Shown here in pieces: positions 45,710 to 53,594 of a stretch of 64,000 nucleotides of DNA. This stretch comes from Sphingomonas swuensis. GTDB taxonomy: Bacteria; Pseudomonadota; Alphaproteobacteria; Sphingomonadales; Sphingomonadaceae. Numbering within the stretch: position 1 is the first letter of the stretch; each line of letters begins with the position of its first letter. Under the pieces are notes generated by a model, which saw nothing but the letters and a program-made list of their open reading frames with translations, searched no databases and had not been told where the DNA came from. The stretch covers positions 1 through 64,000 of the forward strand of contig NZ_BAABBQ010000001.1 of the NCBI RefSeq assembly GCF_039538045.1, given 5' to 3'. The position numbers and the translations under genes are program-made.

Positions 45710-46684
45710 ATGTCCGATTCGCAGTTGAACGAGACTGAACGGCCTTTGCAGTCTTTGTTAAGCAAGCTGCTGATTGCGCTGGCTTTTTCGCTGCTCGCTG
45801 CCGATTCGCGATCGGGTTGGCCCGACCGCGTGCCGTCCCCGGCCGGGGTTGCTGCGGTACGATACTCTCCTGCCGGCGGAGAGGCGCGCGATGGGCCAGT
45901 ACGGATCACGGGCATCTGGCGGGTGGAAGCGGCCGACGGGCGCTTCGCGGGACTGTCGGCGCTGGTCGCCGTGCCCGGCCGCCGGCTCCAGGCGCTGACC
46001 GATTCGGGCGTGCTGGTCGACCTCCCGCGACCAGGAGAGGGAAACACTGCCCGCCTTTCGGACCTCCCCGCCGGGCCGGGTTATCCGACGTTCAAGCGCT
46101 ACCGTGATTCGGAGGCGATGCTGCTCGACCGTAACGGGGGTGGTCGCTGGGTGTCGTTCGAGAACCGGCACGGCCTGTGGCGCTTCGAGGCGGACGGCCG
46201 CGGGCGCGAGGTCATGAGCCTGCGCGGGCGCGGCTGGACCGCGAACGGAGGGATCGAGGCGATGGTCGAGGATCCGGCTGACGGAGCCCTGCTCCTGATC
46301 CCCGAAGACAGGCGGGTCGTGGTGCGAATGAAGAACGGGGTCGGCGAAGTCCCGCTTGGCGGAGCGACCGGCGGGATCGCCGATGCGGTGCGGCTGCCCG
46401 ACGGGCGGATGGTCGTTGCGGTACGTGAGATCGGGCTGCTCGGAATCCGCAACCGCCTGGCCTGGCTACGCCGAGGGGGGCTCGGCTACCGGCTGACCCC
46501 GTTCGCCACCCTTCCGCTCGGCCCGCTTGACAATGTCGAGGGGCTCGCCGCCGATCCGGGATCGCTAGGCGGCACCCGGATCTGGGCGGTCACCGACAAT
46601 GACGGCTGGCGCCGCACCCTGCTGCTTCGGATGGAGCTGGACACGACAAAAGCCCCGGCGAAGGCCGGGGCTCAAGGTCGCTAG
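45710..46684 (+). CDS. Phytase-like esterase domain protein
   Basis: A 324-residue protein with an N-terminal hydrophobic segment (about 18-31, KLLIALAFSLLA), probably a signal or anchor, and a beta-propeller of the esterase-like-activity-of-phytase family: RFAGLSALVAVPGRRLQAL TDSG, TFKRYRDSEAMLLDRNGGG, WRFEADGRGREVMSL, GGIEAMVEDPADGALLLIPE and VEGLAADPG. Substrate is unknown. The final 13 codons (KAPAKAGAQGR part) coincide with the rpmB terminator, so the true C-terminus is evolutionarily constrained by it. It is convergent with rpmB. Confidence 0.82.
   Translation: MSDSQLNETERPLQSLLSKLLIALAFSLLAADSRSGWPDRVPSPAGVAAVRYSPAGGEARDGPVRITGIWRVEAADGRFAGLSALVAVPGRRLQALTDSGVLVDLPRPGEGNTARLSDLPAGPGYPTFKRYRDSEAMLLDRNGGGRWVSFENRHGLWRFEADGRGREVMSLRGRGWTANGGIEAMVEDPADGALLLIPEDRRVVVRMKNGVGEVPLGGATGGIADAVRLPDGRMVVAVREIGLLGIRNRLAWLRRGGLGYRLTPFATLPLGPLDNVEGLAADPGSLGGTRIWAVTDNDGWRRTLLLRMELDTTKAPAKAGAQGR
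46651..46672 (-). terminator. Rho-independent terminator of rpmB
   Basis: A perfect nine-base stem AGCCCCGGC/GCCGGGGCT with loop GAAG. On the minus strand it is followed by TTTTGTCG, the U run. It lies 43 bases past the rpmB stop and inside the 3' coding end of the convergent phytase-like gene. Confidence 0.85.
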
Positions 46685-46714
46685 AAGCCCCGGCGCGAGC
46701 CGGGACGAAACGAA

Positions 46715-47008
46715 TCAGGCGGCGGCCGACTTGGCCTTCTTGGCGAGCTCGCGCTTGAGCTTGCGCGCCTCGGTGCCGAGCTTGTCTTCGCTGGTCTTGA
46801 TCAGCCAGTTGTCGAGGCCGCCGACATGCTCGACCGAGCGCAGGCCATGGGTCGAGACGCGCAGCTTGACGCTCTTGCCCAGCTCGTCGCTGATCAGCGT
46901 GACGTTCTGCAGGTTGGGCAGGAAGGTCCGCTTGGTCTTGTTGTTCGCGTGGGAAACATTGTTGCCCACCTGCCGGCCCTTGCCGGTCAGCTCGCACACG
47001 CGCGCCAT
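46715..47008 (-). CDS. rpmB: 50S ribosomal protein L28
   Basis: A 97-residue ribosomal protein. ATG 47008 gives [20 protein letters not shown], the universal L28 start, followed by [16 protein letters not shown] and [20 protein letters not shown]. The C-terminal tail is basic and alanine-rich, as in other alphaproteobacteria. L28 sits near the tRNA exit site of the large subunit. It is a single-gene unit with its own terminator (46651-46672). Confidence 0.98.
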   Translation of the reverse strand: MARVCELTGKGRQVGNNVSHANNKTKRTFLPNLQNVTLISDELGKSVKLRVSTHGLRSVEHVGGLDNWLIKTSEDKLGTEARKLKRELAKKAKSAAA

Positions 47009-47169
47009 TTGTCTTATCCCGTGATTGGTCGAGGGCCGCTCGTAGCGAGCGTTCCTGCGAAAGCGCCGCCCCCTAACCTCTCCTCCCCTTCCCGTCAACG
47101 CTTCGCACGTCGCAACCGGGACGAACCCCGTGCGTTGCGGCCATGAAACGAACAGGAGTTCATGGGCAC

Positions 47170-47481
47170 ATGCGGGGCATCATTCTCATCCTCATCCTGC
47201 TGGTGGTGGCAGCGATCGCGGCCTTGGCGACCGGCCTCATCAACCTCGACGTCGTCCGGCCGGCAGCCGCGCCGAAGGTCGAGGTGACCGGCAACGGGAT
47301 CACGGCGCGCGGAGGCCAGGCCCCCGCGATTCGCGTCGAGACCGGGAAGGTCCAGGTCAAGCCGCCCGAGATCCAGGTCACGCCGCGACGCGACGAGACC
47401 CAGCCGGCCACTGCTCCGGCCGCGAACCAGGCTGCTCCGGCGCAGCCGCCGGTCGCCACCACCGACTCGACGCAGCGCTAG
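47170..47481 (+). CDS. Small membrane-anchored hypothetical protein, Pro/Ala-rich
   Basis: A 103-residue protein with a single N-terminal transmembrane segment ([20 protein letters not shown]) and a Pro/Ala/Val-rich external or periplasmic part ([17 protein letters not shown] and a low-complexity end). ATG 47143 would add nine residues; 47170 is preferred because the hydrophobic segment then begins immediately. Family not recognised, though similar short proteins are found beside tadA in sphingomonads by my recollection. It ends 20 bases before tadA, so the two are probably one transcript. Confidence 0.65.
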   Translation: MRGIILILILLVVAAIAALATGLINLDVVRPAAAPKVEVTGNGITARGGQAPAIRVETGKVQVKPPEIQVTPRRDETQPATAPAANQAAPAQPPVATTDSTQR

Positions 47482-47501
47482 GCTTGCGCCAAGCGGGCGG
47501 G

Positions 47502-47954
47502 GTGAGCTTTCCGCTTCCCCCGCCCATGCGCCGCGCGCTCGACCTTGCCGCAGAGGCGGCAGCGGCCGGCGAGGTGCCGGTTGGCGCGGTCGTGACCCGC
47601 GCAGGTACGATCGTCGGCGAAGGCCGCAACGGCATGCGCGAAGGGCATGATCCCACCGCCCATGCCGAAATCGTCGCCTTGCGCGCAGCCTCGACTTTCC
47701 TTGGCACGAGCAGACTCGACGACTGCACCCTGTGGGTCAGTCTCGAACCCTGCGCGATGTGCGCGGGTGCGATCGCGCTTGCCCGCATCGAGGCGTTACG
47801 GTTCGCGGCGGAGGATCCAAAGGGCGGCGCTGTGGTCAACGGGCCGCGATTGTTCGGCCAGCCGACGTGCCATCACCGCCCGGAAGTGCTTGGCGGGATC
47901 GGTGAGGAGGAAGCGGCGGCGATGCTTCGCGACTTCTTCAAGGAACGACGCTGA
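47502..47954 (+). CDS. tadA: tRNA-specific adenosine deaminase
   Basis: A 150-residue zinc deaminase making inosine at the wobble position of tRNA-Arg(ACG). The zinc site is HAEIVAL with the catalytic glutamate and the LEPCAMCAGAI cysteines. Start GTG 47502 (MSFPLPPPMRRALDLA) fits the family; ATG 47526 is the alternative. The C-terminal AAMLRDFFKERR helix is typical. Its stop overlaps the following 75-residue gene (TGATG). Essential in most bacteria. Confidence 0.95.
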   Translation: MSFPLPPPMRRALDLAAEAAAAGEVPVGAVVTRAGTIVGEGRNGMREGHDPTAHAEIVALRAASTFLGTSRLDDCTLWVSLEPCAMCAGAIALARIEALRFAAEDPKGGAVVNGPRLFGQPTCHHRPEVLGGIGEEEAAAMLRDFFKERR

Positions 47955-48181
47955 TGCGGGGCATCGCGATCTACTCGCTGCTGATTGTCGCGTCCGCCGT
48001 GCTGTTCTGGTGGATCGGAGGTGCTCGCCCGGTACCGACCGAGCGGCTGGTCACGGGCTTGCTGCTGGTGCCGCTGTTCGCCGCGGCGATCCGGATCCGC
48101 TGGCAGAAGCGCCCTGATCTCCCGGCTAAGCGGGCGCAGCGGGGCGCCTCCCTCAAGGAAGGCGCCCCGCGCATCGATTAG
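47954..48181 (+). CDS. Small membrane protein, hypothetical
   Basis: A 75-residue protein with two hydrophobic segments (IYSLLIVASAVLFWWIGG and LVTGLLLVPLFAAAI) joined by a short loop, then a basic tail. The ATG overlaps the tadA stop by one base. The last codons coincide with a strong hairpin (48141-48168) and run three bases into the convergent OmpA gene, so the C-terminal end may have been shaped by the terminator. No family recognised. Confidence 0.6.
   Translation: MRGIAIYSLLIVASAVLFWWIGGARPVPTERLVTGLLLVPLFAAAIRIRWQKRPDLPAKRAQRGASLKEGAPRID
48141..48168. terminator. Hairpin between converging small membrane gene and ompA
   Basis: GGGGCGCCT (48141-48149) pairs with AGGCGCCCC (48160-48168) over a ten-base loop that can add two more pairs. 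No U run follows on either strand, but the place between converging genes suits a two-way terminator. It lies inside the last codons of the 75-residue gene. Confidence 0.6.
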
Positions 48182-48846
48182 CCGCGGAAGGGAACGACCT
48201 TGATCTCGACCCGGCGGTTGGCCGCGCGGTCGGCTTCGCTGCGTTCCGGGTTCACCAGCAGCTGCGATTCGCCGAAGCCGCGGGTGGCCATGCGGGCACG
48301 GGCGACGCCGCGCGCGGTGAGATAGTTGGCGACCGCCCCGGCACGACGCTCCGAAAGCGTCTGGTTGTAGGCGTCCGAGCCGCTCGAATCGGTATGGCCG
48401 TAGATGTCGATGTAGCTCTGATTGTACTGGGCGAGCGTCCCCGCGACTTCGTTGAGGGTCGACTGGAACTGCGGCTGGATGTCGTAACGGTCGTAGGCGA
48501 AGGTAATTCCGCTCGGCATGCGCAGGATCAGGTCGTCGCCCTGGCGGATGACGTCGACGCCGGTGCCTGCGGTCTCGCGGCGGAGCTCGGCTTCCTGCTG
48601 GTCCATGTAGCGGCCGACGGCGGCGCCACCCAAGGCGCCGATGCCCGCGCCGATGATCGATTCGGTGCGGCTGTTGCGACCGCCGACGATATCACCGACG
48701 AGATAGCCGCCGGCCGCGCCGAGGATGGCGCCGAGGCCGGTCTGGCTGATCCGGCGGTTGCCGGTCTCGGGATTGGTGGTGCAGGCGCTGGTCGCCACCA
48801 GCGAGGCGGCCATCAGGCCGACGGTGAGCTTCTTCCCCTTGGTCAT
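48178..48846 (-). CDS. OmpA-family outer-membrane lipoprotein
   Basis: A 222-residue lipoprotein (signal ending ATSAC, lipidated C22) with a glycine-zipper segment (LGAILGAAGGYLVGDIVGG and IIGAGIGALGGAAVGRYMDQ) and an OmpA peptidoglycan-binding domain (about 115-222: FAYDRYDIQPQFQSTLNEVA, YGHTDSSGSDAYNQTLSERR A, RRVEIKVVP). The Asp and Arg residues that hold diaminopimelate are visible. It would tie the outer membrane to the wall. ATG 48846 has GGAG upstream. Single-gene unit, convergent with the small membrane gene. Confidence 0.9.
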   Translation of the reverse strand: MTKGKKLTVGLMAASLVATSACTTNPETGNRRISQTGLGAILGAAGGYLVGDIVGGRNSRTESIIGAGIGALGGAAVGRYMDQQEAELRRETAGTGVDVIRQGDDLILRMPSGITFAYDRYDIQPQFQSTLNEVAGTLAQYNQSYIDIYGHTDSSGSDAYNQTLSERRAGAVANYLTARGVARARMATRGFGESQLLVNPERSEADRAANRRVEIKVVPFRG

Positions 48847-48983
48847 CACAAGTCCACTCCGTGTTGTTCGGACATTCTTTTTCTCAGGCTGAGGAAACCG
48901 GTCGGGCTCGCGGATGGTTCCACTTCCACAACGATCGGCACCTTGCCGCCTGCTCTGTTTGAAGGCTAGAAGCTGACCCCTCG

Positions 48984-50309
48984 ATGAGCGGCACCCTGCT
49001 CCCCTTTCCCTGGTTCGACCTGATCCTGATCCTGGCGTTGGTCGCGCTCAACGGCGTGTTCGCGATGAGCGAACTCGCGATCGTCTCGGCGCGCGAGGCG
49101 CGGCTGAAGGCAATGGTCAAGGCGGGCAGCGGCGGCGCGAAGACCGCGCTCCAGCTGGCGTCGGACCCGAGCCGCTTCCTGTCGACGGTGCAGATCGGGA
49201 TCACCTTGATCGGAATCCTGGCCGGTGCCTATTCGGGCGCGAGCCTCGGGACCCCCGTCGCGCAGCGGCTGACCTTCCTCGGCCTGTCCGCGGAGACGAC
49301 CGAAAGCGTCGCCTTCGGAATCGTGATCGTCCTGACCACCTTCGCCAGCCTGATCGTCGGCGAGCTGGTGCCCAAGCAGTTCGCGCTGCGCAATCCCGAG
49401 CCGATCGCGGCGACCATGGCGCGGCCGATGTTCTGGCTGTCCAAGGCGACCGCGCCGTTCGTGTGGCTGCTCGACAAGACGTCGGCGCTGATCTTCCGCG
49501 CGCTCGGACTCAACCGCGAGAGCCAGAACCAGGTCACCGCCGAGGAACTCCACCTCGTCGTCGCCGAGGCGCAGACCGCGGGCGTGCTCGAGGAATCCGA
49601 GCGCGCGATCATCTCGGGCATCGTCCGGCTGGCCGACCGTCCGGTTCGCGAGGTCATGACCCCGCGGACCGAGGTCGACTGGATCGACATCGATTCGAGC
49701 GTCGAGGAGATCAAGGCGGCGCTCGCCGAGACCCCGCACAGCCGGCTTCCCGTGGCCGAAGGTTCGGTCGAGGAAATCGTCGGGGTGGTGCAGACCCGCG
49801 ACATGCTCGACGCGCTTCTCGCCGGACGGCCACTCGACCTTCGGGCGCTGGCGCGCAAGGCACCGGTCATCCCCGACATGATGGACGCGATGGATGCACT
49901 CGGCGTGCTGCGCTCGGCCGAGGTGCCACTGGCGCTGGTGCACGACGAATATGGCCATCTCGACGGCATCTGCACCCCGGGCTCGATCCTCGCGGCGCTG
50001 GCCGGGACCTTTGCCAACGACCAGGAGGACGAGGATCCGCCACTGGTCGAGCGCGAGGACGGCAGCTGGCTGGTCTCGGGGGCCGCGACCGCCGACCTGC
50101 TCGACGACCGGCTGGGGGTGAACCTTCCGGCCGAGCGCGACTATTCGACCGTCGCGGGTTTCGCCCTGTCGGTGCTCAAGCATCTGCCCGAGACGGGCGA
50201 ACGGTTCGACCATGACGGCTGGCGCTTCGAGGTGGTCGACATGGACGGGCGCAAGATCGACAAGCTGCTGGCCACGCGCCGGCGGCGGCGCGAACCGGTC
50301 GAGGACTAG
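48984..50309 (+). CDS. CorC/HlyC-type (DUF21-CBS) transporter
   Basis: A 441-residue membrane protein. The DUF21 transmembrane domain spans about 1-200 (three or four helices, [57 protein letters not shown]). Two CBS domains follow (about 215-335, with [20 protein letters not shown] and [12 protein letters not shown]) and a CorC_HlyC domain ends it (about 350-430, [17 protein letters not shown]). Homologues export Mg2+ or cobalt; some are called hemolysins by an old label. Single gene between ompA and infA. Confidence 0.92.
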   Translation: MSGTLLPFPWFDLILILALVALNGVFAMSELAIVSAREARLKAMVKAGSGGAKTALQLASDPSRFLSTVQIGITLIGILAGAYSGASLGTPVAQRLTFLGLSAETTESVAFGIVIVLTTFASLIVGELVPKQFALRNPEPIAATMARPMFWLSKATAPFVWLLDKTSALIFRALGLNRESQNQVTAEELHLVVAEAQTAGVLEESERAIISGIVRLADRPVREVMTPRTEVDWIDIDSSVEEIKAALAETPHSRLPVAEGSVEEIVGVVQTRDMLDALLAGRPLDLRALARKAPVIPDMMDAMDALGVLRSAEVPLALVHDEYGHLDGICTPGSILAALAGTFANDQEDEDPPLVEREDGSWLVSGAATADLLDDRLGVNLPAERDYSTVAGFALSVLKHLPETGERFDHDGWRFEVVDMDGRKIDKLLATRRRRREPVED

Positions 50310-50386
50310 CCCGGCTTTGCCTTTTCGCGCCCGTGCCGCTAAGGGCGCGCGACCAAACCGCTTCACAGCACAACTTCAGGAATTGC

Positions 50387-50638
50387 ATGGCCAAGGAAGA
50401 ACTTCTCGAGATGCGCGGGCGGGTGGTCGAACTGCTCCCCAACGCGATGTTCCGCGTCGAGCTCGAGAACGGTCACGAGATCCTGGGTCACACCGCGGGC
50501 AAGATGCGCAAGAATCGCATCCGCGTGCTGACCGGCGACGAGGTGCTGGTCGAGCTGACGCCCTACGACCTCACCAAGGGTCGCATCACCTACCGCTTCA
50601 TGCCCGGCCGCGGGGGCCCGCCCGGCTACAACGGCTAA
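50387..50638 (+). CDS. infA: Translation initiation factor IF-1
   Basis: An 83-residue OB-fold factor binding the ribosomal A site in initiation. [20 protein letters not shown] and [20 protein letters not shown] are standard, followed by [30 protein letters not shown]. It has about ten residues beyond the usual end ([12 protein letters not shown]), a tail known from some alphaproteobacteria. ATG 50387 is preceded by a modest ribosome binding site. It starts the infA-maf-RNase-yacG run. Confidence 0.98.
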   Translation: MAKEELLEMRGRVVELLPNAMFRVELENGHEILGHTAGKMRKNRIRVLTGDEVLVELTPYDLTKGRITYRFMPGRGGPPGYNG

Positions 50639-50647
50639 GGCGCGGCC

Positions 50648-51220
50648 ATGCGCCTGGTCCTCGCCTCGGCGAGCCCGCGCAGGGTCGACCTGCTCGCCCG
50701 CATCGGGGTCACTCCCGACGCCATCCGTCCTCCAGACATCGACGAGGAACCGGGCAGGAGCGAGCTGCCACGGCCGCATGCGCTGCGCCTCGCGAGCGAG
50801 AAGGCCGCGGCGGTGGCCGCGCTCGAGCCCGACGCGCTGGTGCTGGCGGCCGACACGGTGGTCGCGGTCGGCCGACGGATCCTCCCCAAGGTCGAGGACG
50901 AGGCCACCCTTCGCGACTGCATGCGGCTGCTCAGCGGGCGCCGGCACAAGGTGCTGACCGGGGTCGCGCTGGCGGTGCCCGGCGGCCGGCTCAAGAGCCG
51001 GCTGGTCGAGACCGTCATTGCGATGAAGAGCCTCTCGGCCGAGGAGATCGACTATTATGCCGGCCATGGCGAATGGCGCGGCAAGGCCGGTGGCTATGCG
51101 CTGCAGGGCTATGGCGAGGTTTACGTCCGCTTCATGGCCGGAAGCTGGTCGAACGTCGTCGGCCTGCCGTTGGCCGAGACTAGGCATCTCCTGAAAAGCG
51201 CGGGATATCCGCTTGCCTGA
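50648..51220 (+). CDS. Maf-type nucleotide pyrophosphatase
   Basis: A 190-residue pyrophosphatase that removes non-canonical or excess nucleotides (dTTP/UTP-type in this family). The start LVLASASPRRVDLLARIG contains the SASPRR signature; the catalytic region is VLAADTVVAVGRRILPKVED and the late YYAGHGEWRGKAGGYALQG. It begins nine bases after infA and overlaps the RNase E/G gene by eight bases, so the set is coupled. Substrate class is inferred by the family. Confidence 0.93.
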   Translation: MRLVLASASPRRVDLLARIGVTPDAIRPPDIDEEPGRSELPRPHALRLASEKAAAVAALEPDALVLAADTVVAVGRRILPKVEDEATLRDCMRLLSGRRHKVLTGVALAVPGGRLKSRLVETVIAMKSLSAEEIDYYAGHGEWRGKAGGYALQGYGEVYVRFMAGSWSNVVGLPLAETRHLLKSAGYPLA

Positions 51221-52163
51221 GTGGGTCTCCGAGCAGGGAATAGGGGAAACCCGTTTCGCCCTGCTTGACGGCGACCACATCCTTGCGGCGCGGGTCGAAC
51301 CCGAGGGCATGATGGCCGCGGGGACGCGGGTCGAGGCGCGGCTGAAGGTCACGCGCCCGCGCCCTGTCGCGCTGCTGGAGAATGGAGGCGAGGTGCTTCT
51401 GAAGGCGGCTCCGCGCGGAGTCACCGAGGGTGGCCGCTTCATGCTCGAGATCACCCGGCCAGCGCTTCCCGGGCCCGAGCCGTGGAAGCGCGCGCTGGGG
51501 CGGGCCGCGGCGGATGCTCCGGCGGCCTTCGACACGCTCGACGCCGCGGCACTGATGGTCCCCGACGTCGCCGATCGGCTCGGCAAGGCGGGCTGGGACG
51601 AGCTGCTGGGGCAAGCGGCCGACGGACGAGTGGCCTTCGCCGGCGGCGAACTGCTGCTTGCTCTCACCCCCGCGATGACGGTGATCGACGTCGATGGCTG
51701 GCTTGCACCGGAAGAGTTGGCCATCGCCGGTGCCCGAGCCGCGGGAGCGGCGATCCGCCGTCTCGACATTCAAGGCAACATCGGGATCGATCTGCCGAGC
51801 GTCGCCGGCAAGGCAGCGCGGCAGGCCGCCGCCGAGGCGCTCGACGAGTCGCTTGGGGGCGAGGCGTTCGAGCGGACGGGCGTGAACGGCTTCGGCCTGC
51901 TCCAGGTGGTTCGTCCGCGTCGCAGGCCCTCGCTGCTCGAACTGGCGCATGACGCCGCCGCTTTTGCCGCGCGTGCCCTGTTGCGACGATCGGCGCTCGG
52001 CGGCCACGGCCCAGTGAGGCTGGCAGCACATCCGACGGTCGCGGCGGTGCTCGAGCGCAACGGGGGGTGGCTGGACGAACTCGCCCGGCAGCGCGGAGGC
52101 GCGATCAGCTTGCGGGTCGACCCCGGCCTCGCCATGTCGGGCAGCCATGCCGAACCCGTCTAA
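51213..52163 (+). CDS. Compact RNase E/G family protein
   Basis: A 316-residue protein with a minimal RNase E/G catalytic core; RNase G has about 490 residues. TTG 51213 gives MPEWVSEQGIGETRFALL, typical of these shortened forms. The catalytic metal-site aspartates appear as D159 (TVIDVDGW) and D193 (IGIDLP); the N of the E. coli IDVN motif is D161 here. The zinc-link and C-terminal scaffold are absent, so it would not assemble a degradosome. It overlaps maf by eight bases and yacG by seventeen. Confidence 0.88.
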   Translation: MPEWVSEQGIGETRFALLDGDHILAARVEPEGMMAAGTRVEARLKVTRPRPVALLENGGEVLLKAAPRGVTEGGRFMLEITRPALPGPEPWKRALGRAAADAPAAFDTLDAAALMVPDVADRLGKAGWDELLGQAADGRVAFAGGELLLALTPAMTVIDVDGWLAPEELAIAGARAAGAAIRRLDIQGNIGIDLPSVAGKAARQAAAEALDESLGGEAFERTGVNGFGLLQVVRPRRRPSLLELAHDAAAFAARALLRRSALGGHGPVRLAAHPTVAAVLERNGGWLDELARQRGGAISLRVDPGLAMSGSHAEPV

Positions 52164-52323
52164 GCCCTGCCCGCTGTGCAAGAAGCCGGCCGATCCGCTT
52201 CATGCCCCTTTCTGCAGCCGCGGCTGCAAGGACCGCGACCTGCTGCAATGGCTCGGCGAGGGATACCGGATTCCGGGACCGCCGGCCGATCCCGGGCTGG
52301 ACAGCGATAACGACGACCGTTAG
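52147..52323 (+). CDS. yacG: DNA gyrase inhibitor / zinc-ribbon protein YacG
   Basis: A 58-residue zinc-ribbon protein (MPNPSKPCPLCKKPADPLHA start). Zinc ligands are C8, C11, C23 and C27 in CPLC...FCSRGC, followed by KDRDLLQWLGEGYRIPG, the family's helix. In E. coli YacG binds GyrB and inhibits gyrase. The ATG overlaps the RNase E/G stop, so it is translated with it. The reading frame is short and easy to miss. A tRNA-Phe gene follows 44 bases later. Confidence 0.9.
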   Translation: MPNPSKPCPLCKKPADPLHAPFCSRGCKDRDLLQWLGEGYRIPGPPADPGLDSDNDDR

Positions 52324-52367
52324 GGGAGCGCCTCGCACGGCCCTCGGGCCTGCCTGCGGGAACGTGG

Positions 52368-52443
52368 GCCCAGATAGCTCAGTTGGTAGAGCATGCGACT
52401 GAAAATCGCAGTGTCGCTGGTTCGATCCCGGCTCTGGGCACCA
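52368..52443 (+). tRNA. tRNA-Phe(GAA)
   Basis: A 76-base gene with acceptor stem GCCCAGA/TCTGGGC, D arm TAGCTCAGTTGGTAGAGCA, anticodon loop CTGAAAA giving GAA, T arm GGTTCGATCCC and encoded CCA (52441-52443). It reads UUC and UUU. No integrase or duplicated 3' end was seen next to it. Confidence 0.97.
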
Positions 52444-52502
52444 CTCCTCCCCACATCCTGACCTTGCCAGCGGCTTCGGTTTGCGCTTGAGCGGGAGCGC
52501 AC

Positions 52503-53594
52503 ATGAAAGCGGCGCCGCATCCTAGACAGGAGCTCAGGCTCGCCGCTCTTCGTCGATACGAGATCCTCGATACGCCGCGCGAAGCTGAGTTCGACGAGAT
52601 CGCGCAGCTGACGGCGAGCATCTGCGACGCCCCGATCGCGGTCATCAACCTGATCGACGCCGAGCGCCAGTGGTTCAAGGCCGAGGTCGGGCTGGGTGTG
52701 CGCGAAACGCCGCTCGAGACGTCGCTCTGCTCGCACGTCATCCTCGAACGCAGCTTCGTCGAGATCCCCGACACGCTTGCCGATCCGCGAATGTGCGACA
52801 ACCCCTTGTGCGTCGACGAGGATGGCTTGCGATTCTACGCGGGCGCGTTGCTGTCGACTCCGGAAGGCCTGCCGATCGGGACGCTGTGCGTGCTCGACAA
52901 GCGGCCGCGCCAATTGACCGCCCTGCAGCGCAACGCAATCCAGGTTCTCGCGCGGCAGGTGATGACCCAGCTCGACCTTCGTCGCTCGCTCGCGGCCGAG
53001 CAGATCCAGCGCAACGAGATCGACCACCGGGTCAAGAACAGCCTCGCGGCGGTTGCGGGCTTCGTCGCGCTGGAACGGCGCGGCGTCGAGGATCCGGAAG
53101 CCCGGCAGCTGCTCGATCGGGTCGGCCAGCAGATCAACACGGTGGCGCTGCTGCACCGCCAGCTGAGCGATGCAGGATCGCAGCGGATCGACCTCAGCGA
53201 CTATCTTTCGGAAGTCACCAGGCTGATCGACAGCACCCTGCCGGACAATGTCGAGGTCCGCGGCGAGTTCGACAGCTTCGACATGGGTGCGCGCGACGCC
53301 TCGGTGCTGGGGACGATCGTCAACGAGCTCGCCGCGAACGCGGTCAAGCACTCGGTCCGAGAGGCCGGCGGAGCGATCACCTTCCTTGGCGAAACGACCG
53401 GCGACGGCCACTATCGGCTGACCTGCCGCGACGCCGGAAAAGCGACCAGCGCGGAAGCGCCGGCCGAGCCCAGCAAGCGAACCGGCCTCGGGTTGCGACT
53501 GATCGCCAACTCGGTCCGGCAGATCAATGGAACGCTGACCACCGTTCAGGGCGATGAAGGGTATCGCACGGTGATCGAGATCACGCCGGCCTAG
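52503..53594 (+). CDS. GAF-domain sensor histidine kinase (HWE/HisKA_2 type)
   Basis: A 363-residue soluble kinase. A GAF sensor domain covers about residues 15-165 (APIAVINLIDAERQWFKAEV, SLCSHVI, FYAGALLSTPEGLPIGTLCV). The phospho-acceptor H175 is in EIDHRVKNSLA, the HisKA_2 form, and the ATPase domain follows (NELAANAVKHSV, GLGLRLIANSV). No transmembrane segment and no LOV/PHY domain. The GAF part resembles those of light- or stress-sensing kinases but the ligand is unknown. No response regulator is adjacent. Its stop shares CTAG with that of the convergent uvsE gene. Confidence 0.87.
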   Translation: MKAAPHPRQELRLAALRRYEILDTPREAEFDEIAQLTASICDAPIAVINLIDAERQWFKAEVGLGVRETPLETSLCSHVILERSFVEIPDTLADPRMCDNPLCVDEDGLRFYAGALLSTPEGLPIGTLCVLDKRPRQLTALQRNAIQVLARQVMTQLDLRRSLAAEQIQRNEIDHRVKNSLAAVAGFVALERRGVEDPEARQLLDRVGQQINTVALLHRQLSDAGSQRIDLSDYLSEVTRLIDSTLPDNVEVRGEFDSFDMGARDASVLGTIVNELAANAVKHSVREAGGAITFLGETTGDGHYRLTCRDAGKATSAEAPAEPSKRTGLGLRLIANSVRQINGTLTTVQGDEGYRTVIEITPA

